A DNA stretch of 64,000 nucleotides from JACKCP01 sp034007295 (GTDB taxonomy: Bacteria; Desulfobacterota; Desulfobacteria; Desulfobacterales; JACKCP01). The stretch lies in assembly GCA_034007295.1 (NCBI GenBank), contig JAVERC010000004.1, forward strand, positions 1 to 64,000. Reading direction: 5' to 3'. Below, piece after piece: positions 1 to 8,417 of the stretch. The notes beneath the pieces are model-generated. The model did no database searches, was not told the origin of the DNA, and saw only the letters and a program-made list of their open reading frames with translations. A program made the position numbers and the translations under genes. Numbering within the stretch: the stretch's first letter is position 1; each line of letters starts with the position of its first letter.

Positions 1-425
1 CTAAGATTCAGATCTTTATTCGTTTTTTGGCCAAAAAAAAATTATGTCCCAATTCTATGGTAACTTGATTGATCTCTGCAAGAACCTCTGGGGTAAACAA
101 TGATATATTATCTTTTAGAGTTTGAATTTTATATTCATAATCATCACTAAAAAGACCATGGCCCAGCATCTGGCGTATTGTTCTGTGATTATTTGCAATA
201 TCATGAAGTTTATCAAAATCCCAGCTGCACCCAAGACGGATACAACCTAAAACCAGAATCTTCCATAAATCCATTCCCCTTCGTCCGGTTTTAGGGTTTT
301 TATTTTCAGGCATTGCGTATTTTTCATTTTCAAATTCTTTATTTTTTTCTAAAACAAGCTCAAAAGCTTGTCAATAAAGCTTTTCAAAAAAATATACAAT
401 TTTATGATATTGATTTAGGAGCAGG
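1..425 (-). pseudogene. Remnant of an ISNCY-type transposase, N-terminal region
   Basis: The minus strand from 313 down to 8 reads as an uninterrupted 101-residue stretch with the N-terminal signature of ISNCY-type transposases: NPKTGRRGMDLWKILVLG, then NNHRTIRQMLGHG and QTLKDNISLFTPEVL. It is not an intact gene. Upstream homology continues (FELVLEKNKEFENEKYA) but is cut by a frame break near 372-376. Downstream the frame ends at 8, although adding one A to the A6 run (T at 23-28 on the plus strand) would restore a reading AKKTNKDLNLR towards the window edge. The catalytic part would lie to the left, outside the window. The multiple one-base losses in homopolymers indicate decay, or errors in the assembly. 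The transposase family call is by recognition; the extent on the left is unknown. Confidence 0.75.
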
Positions 426-924
426 GTTGATCGAAAAATTATGTTATAATTTACATTGCTTCTTTATAAAAAAATGGCTTAATATATTGATTTATTATGC
501 TTTTTTTGAATTCGTTCAGCAACTAAGTATGTTGTTTTGGTTCCACCCCCGTTTCCCTCTCTTAAATTCTAATTCTTCAGCTCAATAATAATTTCAGACT
601 GTTTTCACAGTTCGGCTTGTGCAACCTCCATTGAACAAAAAAAGTACTCAAATTCTGATGGAAAACGACCTCTCATCTAATAATTATTGCTAACAGAATT
701 TTTATCTTCTAAAGATAAACTAAACTGGTGTCAATTTTATGGAAAATTTTACCAGAGAATCATTGTCCCCAAATCAGGATTTTTTATTTAGTTTGAATAA
801 AAAATTTAACATTTAAAATAATTTTGTATTTTGGGATTAAATTTTAAATTAACAATAAAAATGGCCAAAAAAGGCAGTTTTTATTTAGCAAAATGAATTT
901 TTATTAATTGCTTTTGGAGGTTGG
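426..924. other. Intergenic region without a convincing gene
   Basis: About 500 bases of AT-rich sequence between the transposase remnant and the large surface protein. A short open frame overlapping its left end is antisense to the transposase remnant and is not supported. The right part holds one copy of the dispersed repeat (799-895). Just before the surface protein start there is a good ribosome binding site (TTGGAGG at about 913-919). I see no RNA gene here. Confidence 0.5.
799..895 (-). repeat. Dispersed repeat family 1, diverged copy
   Basis: This stretch aligns with the reverse complement of the copy at 7065-7185. Shared blocks include the run ATTTTGGGATTAAATTTT (compare ATTTTGAGGATTAAATTTT), then AATGGCCAAAAAAGGCAG, then TTTATTTAGCAAA, which corresponds to the terminal CGTTCAGCAAA. 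It ends about 30 bases before the start codon of the surface protein. This is the one copy found upstream of a gene rather than directly behind one. Confidence 0.6.
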
Positions 925-2127
925 ATGTTTGGTTTGCTTTTAAGAAAAATGCGTATTTTTGTAATGGCATTTGCAGTTTTTGTATTTATAACTGGAATGC
1001 CATGTTTTATTTGCAGTGCCGAGCCTGTTCCTGCTGAACCTTCAGGAAACGGAACCGCAATTGATCCCTATGAGATAAGCACCCTGGCAGAGCTTTACTG
1101 GATTACTATAGATTCATCAAGGTGGAATAAACATTATATCCAGACTGCTGATATTAATGCTTCTGATACCACAAATTGGGACAACGGAAAAGGGTGGACA
1201 CCTATTGGTAATAACGTAAACAGTTTTAGTGGTTTTTATGACGGTGGCGGACATACAATAATCGGGTTGCACATAAATCGTGCTGATTCATGTCAAGGTT
1301 TGTTTGGTAAAGCAGGATCAGGTGCTGAAATTAAAAACCTTGGCCTTATTAATTTATTTATTTACGGAACTCACTATCTCGGCGGTCTGATAGGGTATAA
1401 TTTCTCATTGGTAAGTAATTGTTATTCAGCAGGCTTTGTTCATGGACAGACTTATGTCGGAGGACTGATTGGAAATAATCAAAGGACAGCAACCAATTGC
1501 TATTCAACAGGAAACGTGACCAGAAAAAACTCGAACCCTCATACATCTTTTGGCGGTTTTTGCGGTAACTGTGATGGTGAGATTAAAAACTCATATGCCA
1601 CAGGCAGCGTATTTGTTGAAGACGGAGATGCTCTTACAGATAATGGATTTGCAGGAACTGTAGGTATTGCAACATTTAATAACAATTTCTGGGACAGTGA
1701 ATCTTCAAATCAGACAGGTGCAAATGGTGCGGAATCTAAAACAACCCTTGAAATGAAACAATTTAAAACTTTTGATGATGCAGGATGGAATATTAAAGAA
1801 ATAACAAATTCTTCCTATTATAATGGTTCGCCTTATCCTGGTCTTGTAACCTCAGGGATAAATATATGGCAGATAAACGCCTCATATAAAATAACCTATA
1901 ATGCCAATGATGCTCAAACAGGAACTGTGCCTGATCAGCAGATAAAATTTTACGGACAGGATCTTGTTCTTGCATCAAACACGGGCAGTCTGGCTAAGGC
2001 AGGATTTTTTTTGCAGGATGGAATACACAACCTGACGCAAGCGGTACAGATTATGATTCAGGCGGGGTCTGCAGATCAAATAAAAACCTTAGTCTTTATG
2101 CAAAATGGACAAAGGAAAACCCTATAG
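925..2127 (+). CDS. Large secreted GLUG/InlB-repeat surface protein, 5' part of a frameshifted gene
   Basis: This is the N-terminal part of a probable adhesin or surface-layer protein. A signal peptide is visible (hydrophobic MRIFVMAFAVFVFITGMP, cleavage near CSAEP). Residues of about 100-225 carry GLUG-type repeats, for example YLGGLIGYN, YVGGLIGNN and SYATGSVF. From about residue 327 an InlB B-type repeat begins (ITYNANDAQTGTVPDQQIKF). The frame breaks in a run of eight T at 2005-2012: adding one T restores GFFFAGWNTQPDASGTDYDS and then KNLSLYAKWTKEN, the normal end of such a repeat. The residues after the run (from about 364) are therefore out of frame and not native. With the correction the gene is a single reading frame 925-5363 of about 1,479 residues. 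The start is supported by a GGAGG site. Substrate and partner are unknown. Confidence 0.8.
   Translation: MFGLLLRKMRIFVMAFAVFVFITGMPCFICSAEPVPAEPSGNGTAIDPYEISTLAELYWITIDSSRWNKHYIQTADINASDTTNWDNGKGWTPIGNNVNSFSGFYDGGGHTIIGLHINRADSCQGLFGKAGSGAEIKNLGLINLFIYGTHYLGGLIGYNFSLVSNCYSAGFVHGQTYVGGLIGNNQRTATNCYSTGNVTRKNSNPHTSFGGFCGNCDGEIKNSYATGSVFVEDGDALTDNGFAGTVGIATFNNNFWDSESSNQTGANGAESKTTLEMKQFKTFDDAGWNIKEITNSSYYNGSPYPGLVTSGINIWQINASYKITYNANDAQTGTVPDQQIKFYGQDLVLASNTGSLAKAGFFLQDGIHNLTQAVQIMIQAGSADQIKTLVFMQNGQRKTL
2005..2012 (+). other. Frameshift site: T8 homopolymer within the surface protein gene
   Basis: Eight consecutive T occur where nine would keep the frame (GGA TTT TTT TTT GCA GGA TGG). Both sides of the run encode one continuous InlB B-type repeat, so the break is precisely located. 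It may be a sequencing or assembly error, a true mutation, or a slippage or phase-variation site. Confidence 0.85.
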
Positions 2128-5100
2128 TAACAACCCTTGAAGTAACAAACATATCAAAAACCAGTGCTACAGGAAACGGAAATATTATAAGCCTTGGGAA
2201 ACAAAACCCAACAGCACACGGCATATGCTGGTCAAAGTCTTCAAACCCCACGCTGTCAGATTCCTGCACTGATTCAGGCAGTGTTTCATCCCCCGGAGCA
2301 TTTACAGCTTCAATTGCAGGATTAAATCAGGGTACTGACTACCATGTCCGTGCTTTTGCCACAAATTCATATGGAACAAGTTATGGTCAGGATATAATTT
2401 TTACTACTCTAAAAAATCCGCCTTTACCCAAATATACAATAAAGTTTGTAATTGACCCGGCCAAAGGAACCCATTCAGGCGGAGGTTTATTGACCCAGAT
2501 AATTGAAGAAGGCTCAAGTGCTGCTGCTCCGGCAGTTTCATCAATATCAGGGTATATATTTAATGGCTGGGATATTTCCTTTTCAAATGTTCACTCAGAC
2601 CTGATTGTTACTGCACAATTTGATGATCCTCTGCCTGAGGCTGATCTTTGTGCTGGTTTATCAGTTGATTCAGCAAGGCCAAAAATTAATGATTTTGTAA
2701 CTTTTACAATTACAGTGTCAAACAACGGCCCTGATCCTGCGATGGAAGTGTCAGTTGATGAATGCCTTTCTGCAGGGCTTTCTTATGTATCCCACAAAGG
2801 GGGCGGAACCTATCTTTCTTTGTCAGGACAATGGAGCATAAAGGAACTTGCCTCTGGTGAACATGCAAAACTTCATATAGTTTCAAAAGTAGAAAGTGCT
2901 GAAAAAATTATCAATACAGCAGCTGTAAGCTCAGTTTCACCAATGGACCCTAAAACTTCAAACAATACCGCCTCAGTGGAATTAAACGGTTTGCAGTCAG
3001 GTGCAGATATGGGAATTTTTGCAGCAGTTTCTCCATCAGCCGCAGGTGAAGATGAAACCATAGTAATAGCTTTGACTGTTTTTAATCAAGGGCCGAAGCT
3101 TGCTTCGGATGTAAATGTTTTCGCAGAGCTTGATAAGGGGTTTGAAAATGTCTGTTATAAAACTAAAAGCATGACAGAATTTGAGGCCTGGACCGGCATG
3201 ACAAATCTTGGACTTTTTTCTCAGGGTGTAACAAAAACAGTATGGATCAAGGCCAGAACCGGAAATATCCGGGAAAAAGGGAAACTTGCTGTCAGTGCAT
3301 CTGTATCAGCTGCAGAAACAGACGGAAATATGGGAAACAACACTGCATCTGTTTATATAAATTCAAATCCTTTAAATAAAACAGGCGATCTTTCCCTTAC
3401 AATGGAAGCAGTACAGTCAGGCTTTGAAAAGGGCAGTTCAGCTGAGCTCATTCTTGTACTTGCAAACAATGGACCTGATACTGCAGAAAAGATTTGTGTG
3501 AAAAACCTGCTTCCCTTAGGGCTTGACTATGCAGGGCACAGCGGTGACGGCAGCTATAACCCTGCAACAGGGATCTGGGAGAGTGACACCCTTGAAAATG
3601 CAATGAGTGCAGCTCTTAAAATAAATATTGTGGTAAATACTGAGCTTGCTTTTATACACAGTGCCTATATTTCTGAACTCAGTATAAAAGATCCGGTCAA
3701 GTCAAACAATTGTGCTTTAGCTGGAATAAATTCAGGTTTACTTGCAATTGATCCGGCTTTGGATACAAGTATAAAGGGATTAAACGGTGCTGATATAAGC
3801 AAGCTTAAAAATGGCGACAGGATCAGCTTTAATGTGACACTGACCAGGATCGGCACAAATACTCAAGCAGGGCTTCAGGTCCAGATAGCTGTTTTGCCAG
3901 GCATGATTGTCAAAGGATTTAATTCTTCATCAGGGTGTTATGATTTTTTAACTTCAATCTGGCATGTAAATAATGCTTCAGCCTGTTCTGAGACAAGAAC
4001 AAAAATGGCACAATATGATGGATCTGAAACTTCAGAACTGCATACACTGGAGCTTGAACTTGAAATAGAAGATGAAACCCTTATTACAGATGCAGTCCTG
4101 AAAGCTGCAATTGTTAAAACTTTGGACGGATCAGGAAATGACCCTGATATCACAAACAATACTTCCTCAGTTATTTTAAATCCAACCACACCTTTTAACA
4201 CTGATCTTGCTGTTCAGATCCATTCAGGAACAAAAAATATTAAATCAGAAGAAAATATTATTTATACAGTGCTTGTGAGAAACAATGGGCCTGATCCTGC
4301 TTCCGCTGTTCAGATAGGCATTGATCTTGACCCTGCATTTGCATACAAAACATTTTATTGCGATATGGGTTTGTTCAGTGCTGATAAAGGCATTTGGACC
4401 ATTGGCAGTCTTGCACCCGGTGAATCATGCACCATGCTCATAGAGGCTGTTTGCAGCAATTTTGAGGGAAATACCAAGACAAGTGTCTGGGTTGCAAGGA
4501 TATCTGAAAAAGATATCAATGAAGACAACAGCAGTGATTCGGCAGATATAAAAGCCGGAACTCTGTATACTGTTAAATTTATACCAGGGGAAAACGGAAA
4601 TTTAAAGGGCTTGCCTGTTCAGTCTGTTACTTCCCTGTGCACTTGCTCTGAAGTTGCTGCAGTTCCTGATGAGGGCTATGTCTTTACAGGGTGGACAGGT
4701 GATTATACAGGAACTGAAAATCCTCTTGCACTGACCAATGTAAGCAAAGACATGACAATAAATGCTGTTTTTGAATCTGCTGTTACAGCTGATTTTGATA
4801 AAGACGGCATTGCAGATGTAATAGAAAAGGGTCCATCTGGAAACACAGAAGAGTTTGACGGAAATTCAGACGGTATTTCTGACTGGAAACAGGCACAGGC
4901 AGTTTCCCTTCATACGGGATCAAGCGGAGGTTATGCAACTGTCAGCACTGGAGCAGGCAGGTTTTGTAATATAGAAGTTATAACTCCTGTTCAAGAAGAT
5001 TTAGTACCTTCTGGCTATTTAATGTCCCATGGAATTTTTAATCTTAATCTTGAAAACATTGGTGAAAACTGCAGTGCCGAGATTTATTTCAATCTGCATG

Positions 5101-5363
5101 GAGAAACAAAAGCACCTGAAAAAGTTTTTGTCTATAATCCCAACGGCAGTGAATTATGGAAAGACTTATCATTTAATCCTGTTTCGGATTCAGTTTTTTC
5201 TGTTTCATTTCAGGATGGTGAAGAAGTAGACATTGATTCTTTGGTGAATGGAAAAATAATTCTCAGACTTGCCCCTGCATGGAAAGACAATAGTTCAGAC
5301 AGCAGCTCTTCTGGAGATTCTTTGGGATGTTTTATTAATAGTCTTGTTAAAGATTTTTTTTGA
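2013..5363 (+). CDS. Large secreted DUF11-repeat surface protein, 3' part of a frameshifted gene
   Basis: This is the continuation of the gene starting at 925. The frame is open from 2013; an internal TTG at 2490 is only a fallback start. In order: the end of the first InlB-type repeat; a fibronectin-III-like segment (GLNQGTDYHVRAFATNSYG); a divergent InlB-type repeat ending near 2630; then about five DUF11-like beta domains marked by VSNNGPDPA, VFNQGPKLA, LANNGPDTA and VRNNGPDPA; another InlB-type repeat (GYVFTGWTGDYTGTENPL); a calcium-loop-like stretch (DFDKDGIADVIE, DGNSDGISDWKQ); and a C-terminal beta domain. The tail has a serine-rich linker and GCFINSLVKDFF, which recalls a degenerate CFI-type C-terminal sorting tail. 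Such proteins are typically exported and extended from the cell surface. The ligand cannot be predicted. Confidence 0.8.
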   Translation, partial: AGWNTQPDASGTDYDSGGVCRSNKNLSLYAKWTKENPIVTTLEVTNISKTSATGNGNIISLGKQNPTAHGICWSKSSNPTLSDSCTDSGSVSSPGAFTASIAGLNQGTDYHVRAFATNSYGTSYGQDIIFTTLKNPPLPKYTIKFVIDPAKGTHSGGGLLTQIIEEGSSAAAPAVSSISGYIFNGWDISFSNVHSDLIVTAQFDDPLPEADLCAGLSVDSARPKINDFVTFTITVSNNGPDPAMEVSVDECLSAGLSYVSHKGGGTYLSLSGQWSIKELASGEHAKLHIVSKVESAEKIINTAAVSSVSPMDPKTSNNTASVELNGLQSGADMGIFAAVSPSAAGEDETIVIALTVFNQGPKLASDVNVFAELDKGFENVCYKTKSMTEFEAWTGMTNLGLFSQGVTKTVWIKARTGNIREKGKLAVSASVSAAETDGNMGNNTASVYINSNPLNKTGDLSLTMEAVQSGFEKGSSAELILVLANNGPDTAEKICVKNLLPLGLDYAGHSGDGSYNPATGIWESDTLENAMSAALKINIVVNTELAFIHSAYISELSIKDPVKSNNCALAGINSGLLAIDPALDTSIKGLNGADISKLKNGDRISFNVTLTRIGTNTQAGLQVQIAVLPGMIVKGFNSSSGCYDFLTSIWHVNNASACSETRTKMAQYDGSETSELHTLELELEIEDETLITDAVLKAAIVKTLDGSGNDPDITNNTSSVILNPTTPFNTDLAVQIHSGTKNIKSEENIIYTVLVRNNGPDPASAVQIGIDLDPAFAYKTFYCDMGLFSADKGIWTIGSLAPGESCTMLIEAVCSNFEGNTKTSVWVARISEKDINEDNSSDSADIKAGTLYTVKFIPGENGNLKGLPVQSVTSLCTCSEVAAVPDEGYVFTGWTGDYTGTENPLALTNVSKDMTINAVFESAVTADFDKDGIADVIEKGPSGNTEEFDGNSDGISDWKQAQAVSLHTGSSGGYATVSTGAGRFCNIEVITPVQEDLVPSGYLMSHGIFNLNLENIGENCSAEIYFNLHGETKAPEKVFVYNPNGSELWKDLSFNPVSDSVFSVSFQDGEEVDIDSLVNGKIILRLAPAWKDNSSDSSSSGDSLGCFINSLVKDFF

Positions 5364-5372
5364 ATTGTTTAT

Positions 5373-5404
5373 GGCCGTATTTGTCTTTGTACAGTACGGC
5401 CTTT
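5373..5404 (+). terminator. Hairpin terminator behind the surface protein
   Basis: A perfect 7-bp stem GGCCGTA/TACGGCC with a 15-base loop begins 10 bases after the stop codon and is followed by TTT. The weak T tract makes it a moderate terminator candidate. Confidence 0.55.
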
Positions 5405-5455
5405 AAATTTTTCATTTGAATTAAAACAAAATTCTGATTATTGGCCAATTACTAG
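5403..5455 (-). repeat. Dispersed repeat family 1, half copy
   Basis: TTAAATTTTTCATTTGAATT, then AAAACAAAATTCTGATTA and TTGGCCAATTACTA align almost without gaps with the reverse complement of the left half of the copy at 15629-15770 (TTAAATTTTTCACTTGAACT ... GGTCAATCACTA). Only one half of the element is present. It lies 40 bases behind the surface protein stop. Confidence 0.5.
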
Positions 5456-5495
5456 TCAAAGTAAAATAAGGCTTTTGTTTTCAAGTTACCCTTGG

Positions 5496-6266
5496 TTAAA
5501 AAAGTCCTGAAGTTTTTCTAATTCCCTGTCTGGTAAGAGCAAAATCATATTTTACAGGGTCATCAGGACAAAATTTTATAAATCCTTTTGTGATTTCTAT
5601 TGCAGTATTCATTGAACCTGATTTTTTTTCGGTCAGTCCGTATTCAAGGCCGATTTTGTGCATATGGGTATCAAGGGGAATTATGAGTTTTGATTTGTCA
5701 ATTTCCCACCAGCCCGGGTCAACTTCATCATTTCTTACCATCCATCTTAAGTAAAGATTAAGTCTTTTGCAGGCACTTTTTTTTTCTGCAAGGGGCATAA
5801 GATGAGCCGGTTTATAAGGATATGCAGCTTCATGTATAATTTTTGAAAAATTACAGGAAGCATTTAAAATATTTTCGTCGTTTTTATTGTACCCGGACAA
5901 AAAACAGTTTTCAATTGAGTCATATTTTTTTCTTATTTCCCTTATGCTTATTAAAAGGCCTGTAATATTTTCGCATTTTGCAAATCTGTGGACAAAATTG
6001 CAGGTATTTTTTTTTATCCATGAATCAGGTTTTGAATCAAGGGTTTTTGAAGGTTTGTCTCCAAGAAGATTTAAAATTGTTTCAACAGATTTCATTATTA
6101 TTTTAATGTTTCCGTAAGCAAGGCTTGATGCAATAAGTCCTGCTGTTTCAATATCTTCTTTTTTGGTGTATTTGTATAAAAACCAGAGAGGATCAGGATA
6201 GATAAATTCTTTTTTGTTAAAGTTTTTGTAAATTGCATTTAATTCTTTTTTTGTAAATTTTTTCAT
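5496..6266 (-). CDS. TIGR02757 family protein (DUF2400)
   Basis: A 256-residue protein of the TIGR02757/DUF2400 family, found across Bacteroidetes and deltaproteobacteria. The recognised signature is the N-terminal DPLWFLYKYTKKEDIETAGL with LASSLAYGN close behind, and the C-terminal NLYLRWMVRNDEVDPGWW and LIIPLDTHMHKIGLEYGL. The family's molecular function is not established; the all-helical conserved core with PLDTH has been compared with helix-hairpin-helix glycosylase folds, which is only suggestive. It is divergent to sfsA, with 75 bases between the starts. Length is normal for the family and no residue looks lost. Confidence 0.85.
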   Translation of the reverse strand: MKKFTKKELNAIYKNFNKKEFIYPDPLWFLYKYTKKEDIETAGLIASSLAYGNIKIIMKSVETILNLLGDKPSKTLDSKPDSWIKKNTCNFVHRFAKCENITGLLISIREIRKKYDSIENCFLSGYNKNDENILNASCNFSKIIHEAAYPYKPAHLMPLAEKKSACKRLNLYLRWMVRNDEVDPGWWEIDKSKLIIPLDTHMHKIGLEYGLTEKKSGSMNTAIEITKGFIKFCPDDPVKYDFALTRQGIRKTSGLF

Positions 6267-6341
6267 TTGCTTTTGTTTTTTGCGGTTAAAAAAATGACTA
6301 TAAGGGTTTTTAATAATTTTTCAAACATATGAAAGAAAAAC

Positions 6342-7058
6342 ATGGAAATAAAAAACGGCAGGGTTTTGTTTGGTGATCTTTTAAAAGGAAAACTTGTAAA
6401 AAGATATAAAAGGTTTCTTGCAGATATAAAACTTGACTCAGGTGAGCTTATTACAGCCCATTGTGCAAATTCCGGTAGTATGAAAGGCTGCATTATGGAA
6501 GGGGCTGATGTTTATGTTTCACCTCAGAACAGGCCGGAAAGAAAACTGAAATATACCTGGGAACTTATAAAAATGCCTGACTCTTTAGTAGGTGTTAATA
6601 CTTCTATCCCAAACAAACTTGTAAAATCTGCAATTGAGTCAAAAAAAATTAAACAATTTGAAAAATATCCAAAAGTGATTTCTGAAGTAAAGACAAGTGA
6701 TAAAACAAGGCTTGATCTTATGCTTTTGGATGAGTTTGATAATAAATTTTATGTTGAAATAAAAAACTGTACTCTTGTTGAAAATGGTAAAGCAATGTTT
6801 CCAGATGCTGTAACAACAAGAGGGCAAAAGCATTTAAAAGAACTTATGGATTTAAAAGAAAAAGGGTATTATTCAGCTGTTTTTTTTCTTATTCAGAGAA
6901 TGGATGCAAAATGTTTTTCTCCAGCAGATCATATTGACCCTGAATATGGAAAGCTTCTTAGAAAGGCATTTGAAAAAGGCGTTGATATAGTGGCTTTTGA
7001 TACTTGTTTGACTAAAAATTCAATTGAAATCAGAGAAAATATAAAGGTAGTTTTGTGA
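6342..7058 (+). CDS. sfsA: DNA/RNA nuclease SfsA family protein
   Basis: A 238-residue SfsA homologue, full length for the family. The N-terminal OB-like part has RYKRFLADIKLDSGELITAH and CANSGSMKGC. The C-terminal nuclease-like core has RLDLMLLDEFDNKFYVEIKN, where the D...E.K arrangement is PD-(D/E)XK-like, then FPDAVTTRGQKHLKEL and a late AFDTCL. E. coli SfsA was first described as a regulator of maltose genes and later assigned nuclease activity; the cellular role remains uncertain. The stop codon lies 6 bases before a dispersed repeat. Confidence 0.92.
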   Translation: MEIKNGRVLFGDLLKGKLVKRYKRFLADIKLDSGELITAHCANSGSMKGCIMEGADVYVSPQNRPERKLKYTWELIKMPDSLVGVNTSIPNKLVKSAIESKKIKQFEKYPKVISEVKTSDKTRLDLMLLDEFDNKFYVEIKNCTLVENGKAMFPDAVTTRGQKHLKELMDLKEKGYYSAVFFLIQRMDAKCFSPADHIDPEYGKLLRKAFEKGVDIVAFDTCLTKNSIEIRENIKVVL

Positions 7059-7064
7059 TTTCTT

Positions 7065-7185
7065 AACTATTTGCTGAACGAAAACTGCCTTTTTTGTCCA
7101 TTCTTAAGTCAGATTCAAAATTTAATCCTCAAAATACTAAATGTATTCTAAAGTTTGAATTTTTCACTTGAACAGAAACAAACCC
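7065..7185 (+). repeat. Dispersed repeat family 1, near-complete copy
   Basis: The element begins AACTATTTGCTGAACG, followed by AAAACTGCCTTTTTTGTCC and ATTCTTAAGTCAGATTC, and is nearly identical to the reverse complement of the copy at 15629-15770 over about 110 bases, up to TTTTTCACTTGAACAG. The distal inverted end is missing or diverged. It starts 6 bases after the sfsA stop codon. Confidence 0.85.
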
Positions 7186-7223
7186 TTGTTTAGCTACTCT
7201 CTGAGTATTTAATTTTTACTTGT

Positions 7224-7422
7224 ACCTAAATTGAGCATTTCATATTTTTAAATCAACAAATTCTCAATGAATCAAGCTTAGTATATTTAAAAATATGAAA
7301 CCCTGCGGGCTTTCCAAATTTGCTGCATCTACGGCGTTAAATTGCATCACGCATAGCAAAAGTATAGCCCGATGCAATTTGCCTTGTATATGCAACAAAC
7401 TTGAAAATCGCTCAATTTAGGT
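7224..7422. repeat. Palindromic element, family 2 (199 bp with inverted ends)
   Basis: The ends are perfect inverted repeats ACCTAAATTGAGC (7224-7236) and GCTCAATTTAGGT (7410-7422). Next to the left end lies TTTCATATTTTTAAAT, which has its exact complement ATTTAAAAATATGAAA at about 7287-7302. A further inverted pair is TAAATTGCATC and GATGCAATTTG. The element carries no gene. A shorter relative is at 19099-19150. Confidence 0.8.
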
Positions 7423-7478
7423 TGTATTTTTTTAAAAAATTAAGTTTTAAACATTCACTAAACAATTGAATTTACTGA

Positions 7479-7507
7479 TTGACATAATTTATCAGTATCT
7501 ATATTTT
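7479..7507 (+). promoter_or_regulatory. Candidate sigma-70-type promoter for the solute-binding protein gene
   Basis: A perfect TTGACA (7479-7484) is followed after 17 bases by TATTTT (4 of 6 matches to TATAAT). It lies about 100 bases upstream of the start at 7608, which also has an AAGGAG ribosome binding site. Sequence match only. Confidence 0.4.
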
Positions 7508-7607
7508 TAAATCATATTCTTCTTGTTTTAAATTTCAGTTAAATCATTTTTTCTTCATTATTTCTTACACCTTTGTTTTTTTACATCAAAAAAAAAGGAG
7601 ATTTTCA

Positions 7608-8366
7608 ATGAGACTTTTAAGGTTCTGTTTATTGATTTCTGTTTTTTTTCTGGTTTTTTTCAGCAACTCTTTTGCAAGAGAAGTGGTCTTGCTGGGTGAC
7701 AGCGGTTATCCTCCATATTCCTTTGAGGAAAACGGTGAAGCTAAAGGCATTTATGTAGATGTAATAAAAAGAATTTTTGAAAGAATTGACGGTTATGAGG
7801 TCAAATTTACAATGCTTCCCTGGAAAAGATGTATAGATGAGATAAAAAAAGGCGAAGCAATAGCTTTTTTCCCACCTTATTATTCAGAAGAACGTGAAGA
7901 CTGGCTTGTTTACTCAAAGCCCATACTTGAAGAACAAACTATAGTTTTTGGAAAGGAAGGAAAAATAAAAAATAAAAATATCTGGCCTGATGATTTTTAT
8001 AATTCCACAATTGGCCTAAATGCGGGATTTGATCATGAGACAATGGGGGGCAAAAAATTTGCCAATGCTATAAAAATGGGCATGATAAAAGTTGAAGAAG
8101 CAAAAAATAATGAGCTTAATTTAAAAAAACTTTCTGTAGATAGAATTGATTTTTATATAAACGACAAAATGATAGACATAAGCAAGTTTCCTGAAATCAA
8201 AAGAGGCGTTGTTGTAAAGGTTAACTGGGGATATCTTGGATTTACAAAAGATGATTTTAAATTCAGCAGCTATTATGAAGATTTTAAAATCAAATTCAAT
8301 CAGGCAGTCACAGAAATACAGAAAACTGATGAAATTGAACAGGTAATAAAAAAGTATACATTTTGA
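7608..8366 (+). CDS. Periplasmic solute-binding protein, family 3 type
   Basis: A 252-residue exported protein of the bacterial extracellular solute-binding family 3 (amino-acid-type). The signal peptide is clear (LLISVFFLVFFSNSFA then REVV). The mature part opens with the typical lobe-I strand LLGDSGYPPYSFEENGEAKG and continues IYVDVIKRIFERI and MLPWKRCIDEIKKGEA. The C terminus has the usual helix ending in VIKKYTF. No permease or ATPase gene is adjacent, so it may serve a transporter elsewhere or act as a stand-alone sensor-like binding protein. Ligand unknown. It is monocistronic, with a candidate promoter in front and a shared terminator behind. Confidence 0.85.
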   Translation: MRLLRFCLLISVFFLVFFSNSFAREVVLLGDSGYPPYSFEENGEAKGIYVDVIKRIFERIDGYEVKFTMLPWKRCIDEIKKGEAIAFFPPYYSEEREDWLVYSKPILEEQTIVFGKEGKIKNKNIWPDDFYNSTIGLNAGFDHETMGGKKFANAIKMGMIKVEEAKNNELNLKKLSVDRIDFYINDKMIDISKFPEIKRGVVVKVNWGYLGFTKDDFKFSSYYEDFKIKFNQAVTEIQKTDEIEQVIKKYTF

Positions 8367-8376
8367 TTTATCAAAA

Positions 8377-8417
8377 TTTCAAGGCTTTAGAAATGATGAC
8401 TTTCTAAAGCTTTGAAA
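8377..8417. terminator. Bidirectional hairpin between convergent genes
   Basis: TTTCAAGGCTTTAGAAA (8377-8393) pairs with TTTCTAAAGCTTTGAAA (8401-8417), a 17-bp stem with one mismatch and a 7-base loop. It covers the 3' end of the gene at 8404-8781 and lies just behind the stop at 8366, so it can end transcription from both sides. Confidence 0.65.

Noticed and set aside
313..588. A 91-residue open frame on the plus strand next to the transposase remnant
   Set aside because: It lies antisense to the decayed transposase N terminus, has low-complexity composition and no good ribosome binding site.
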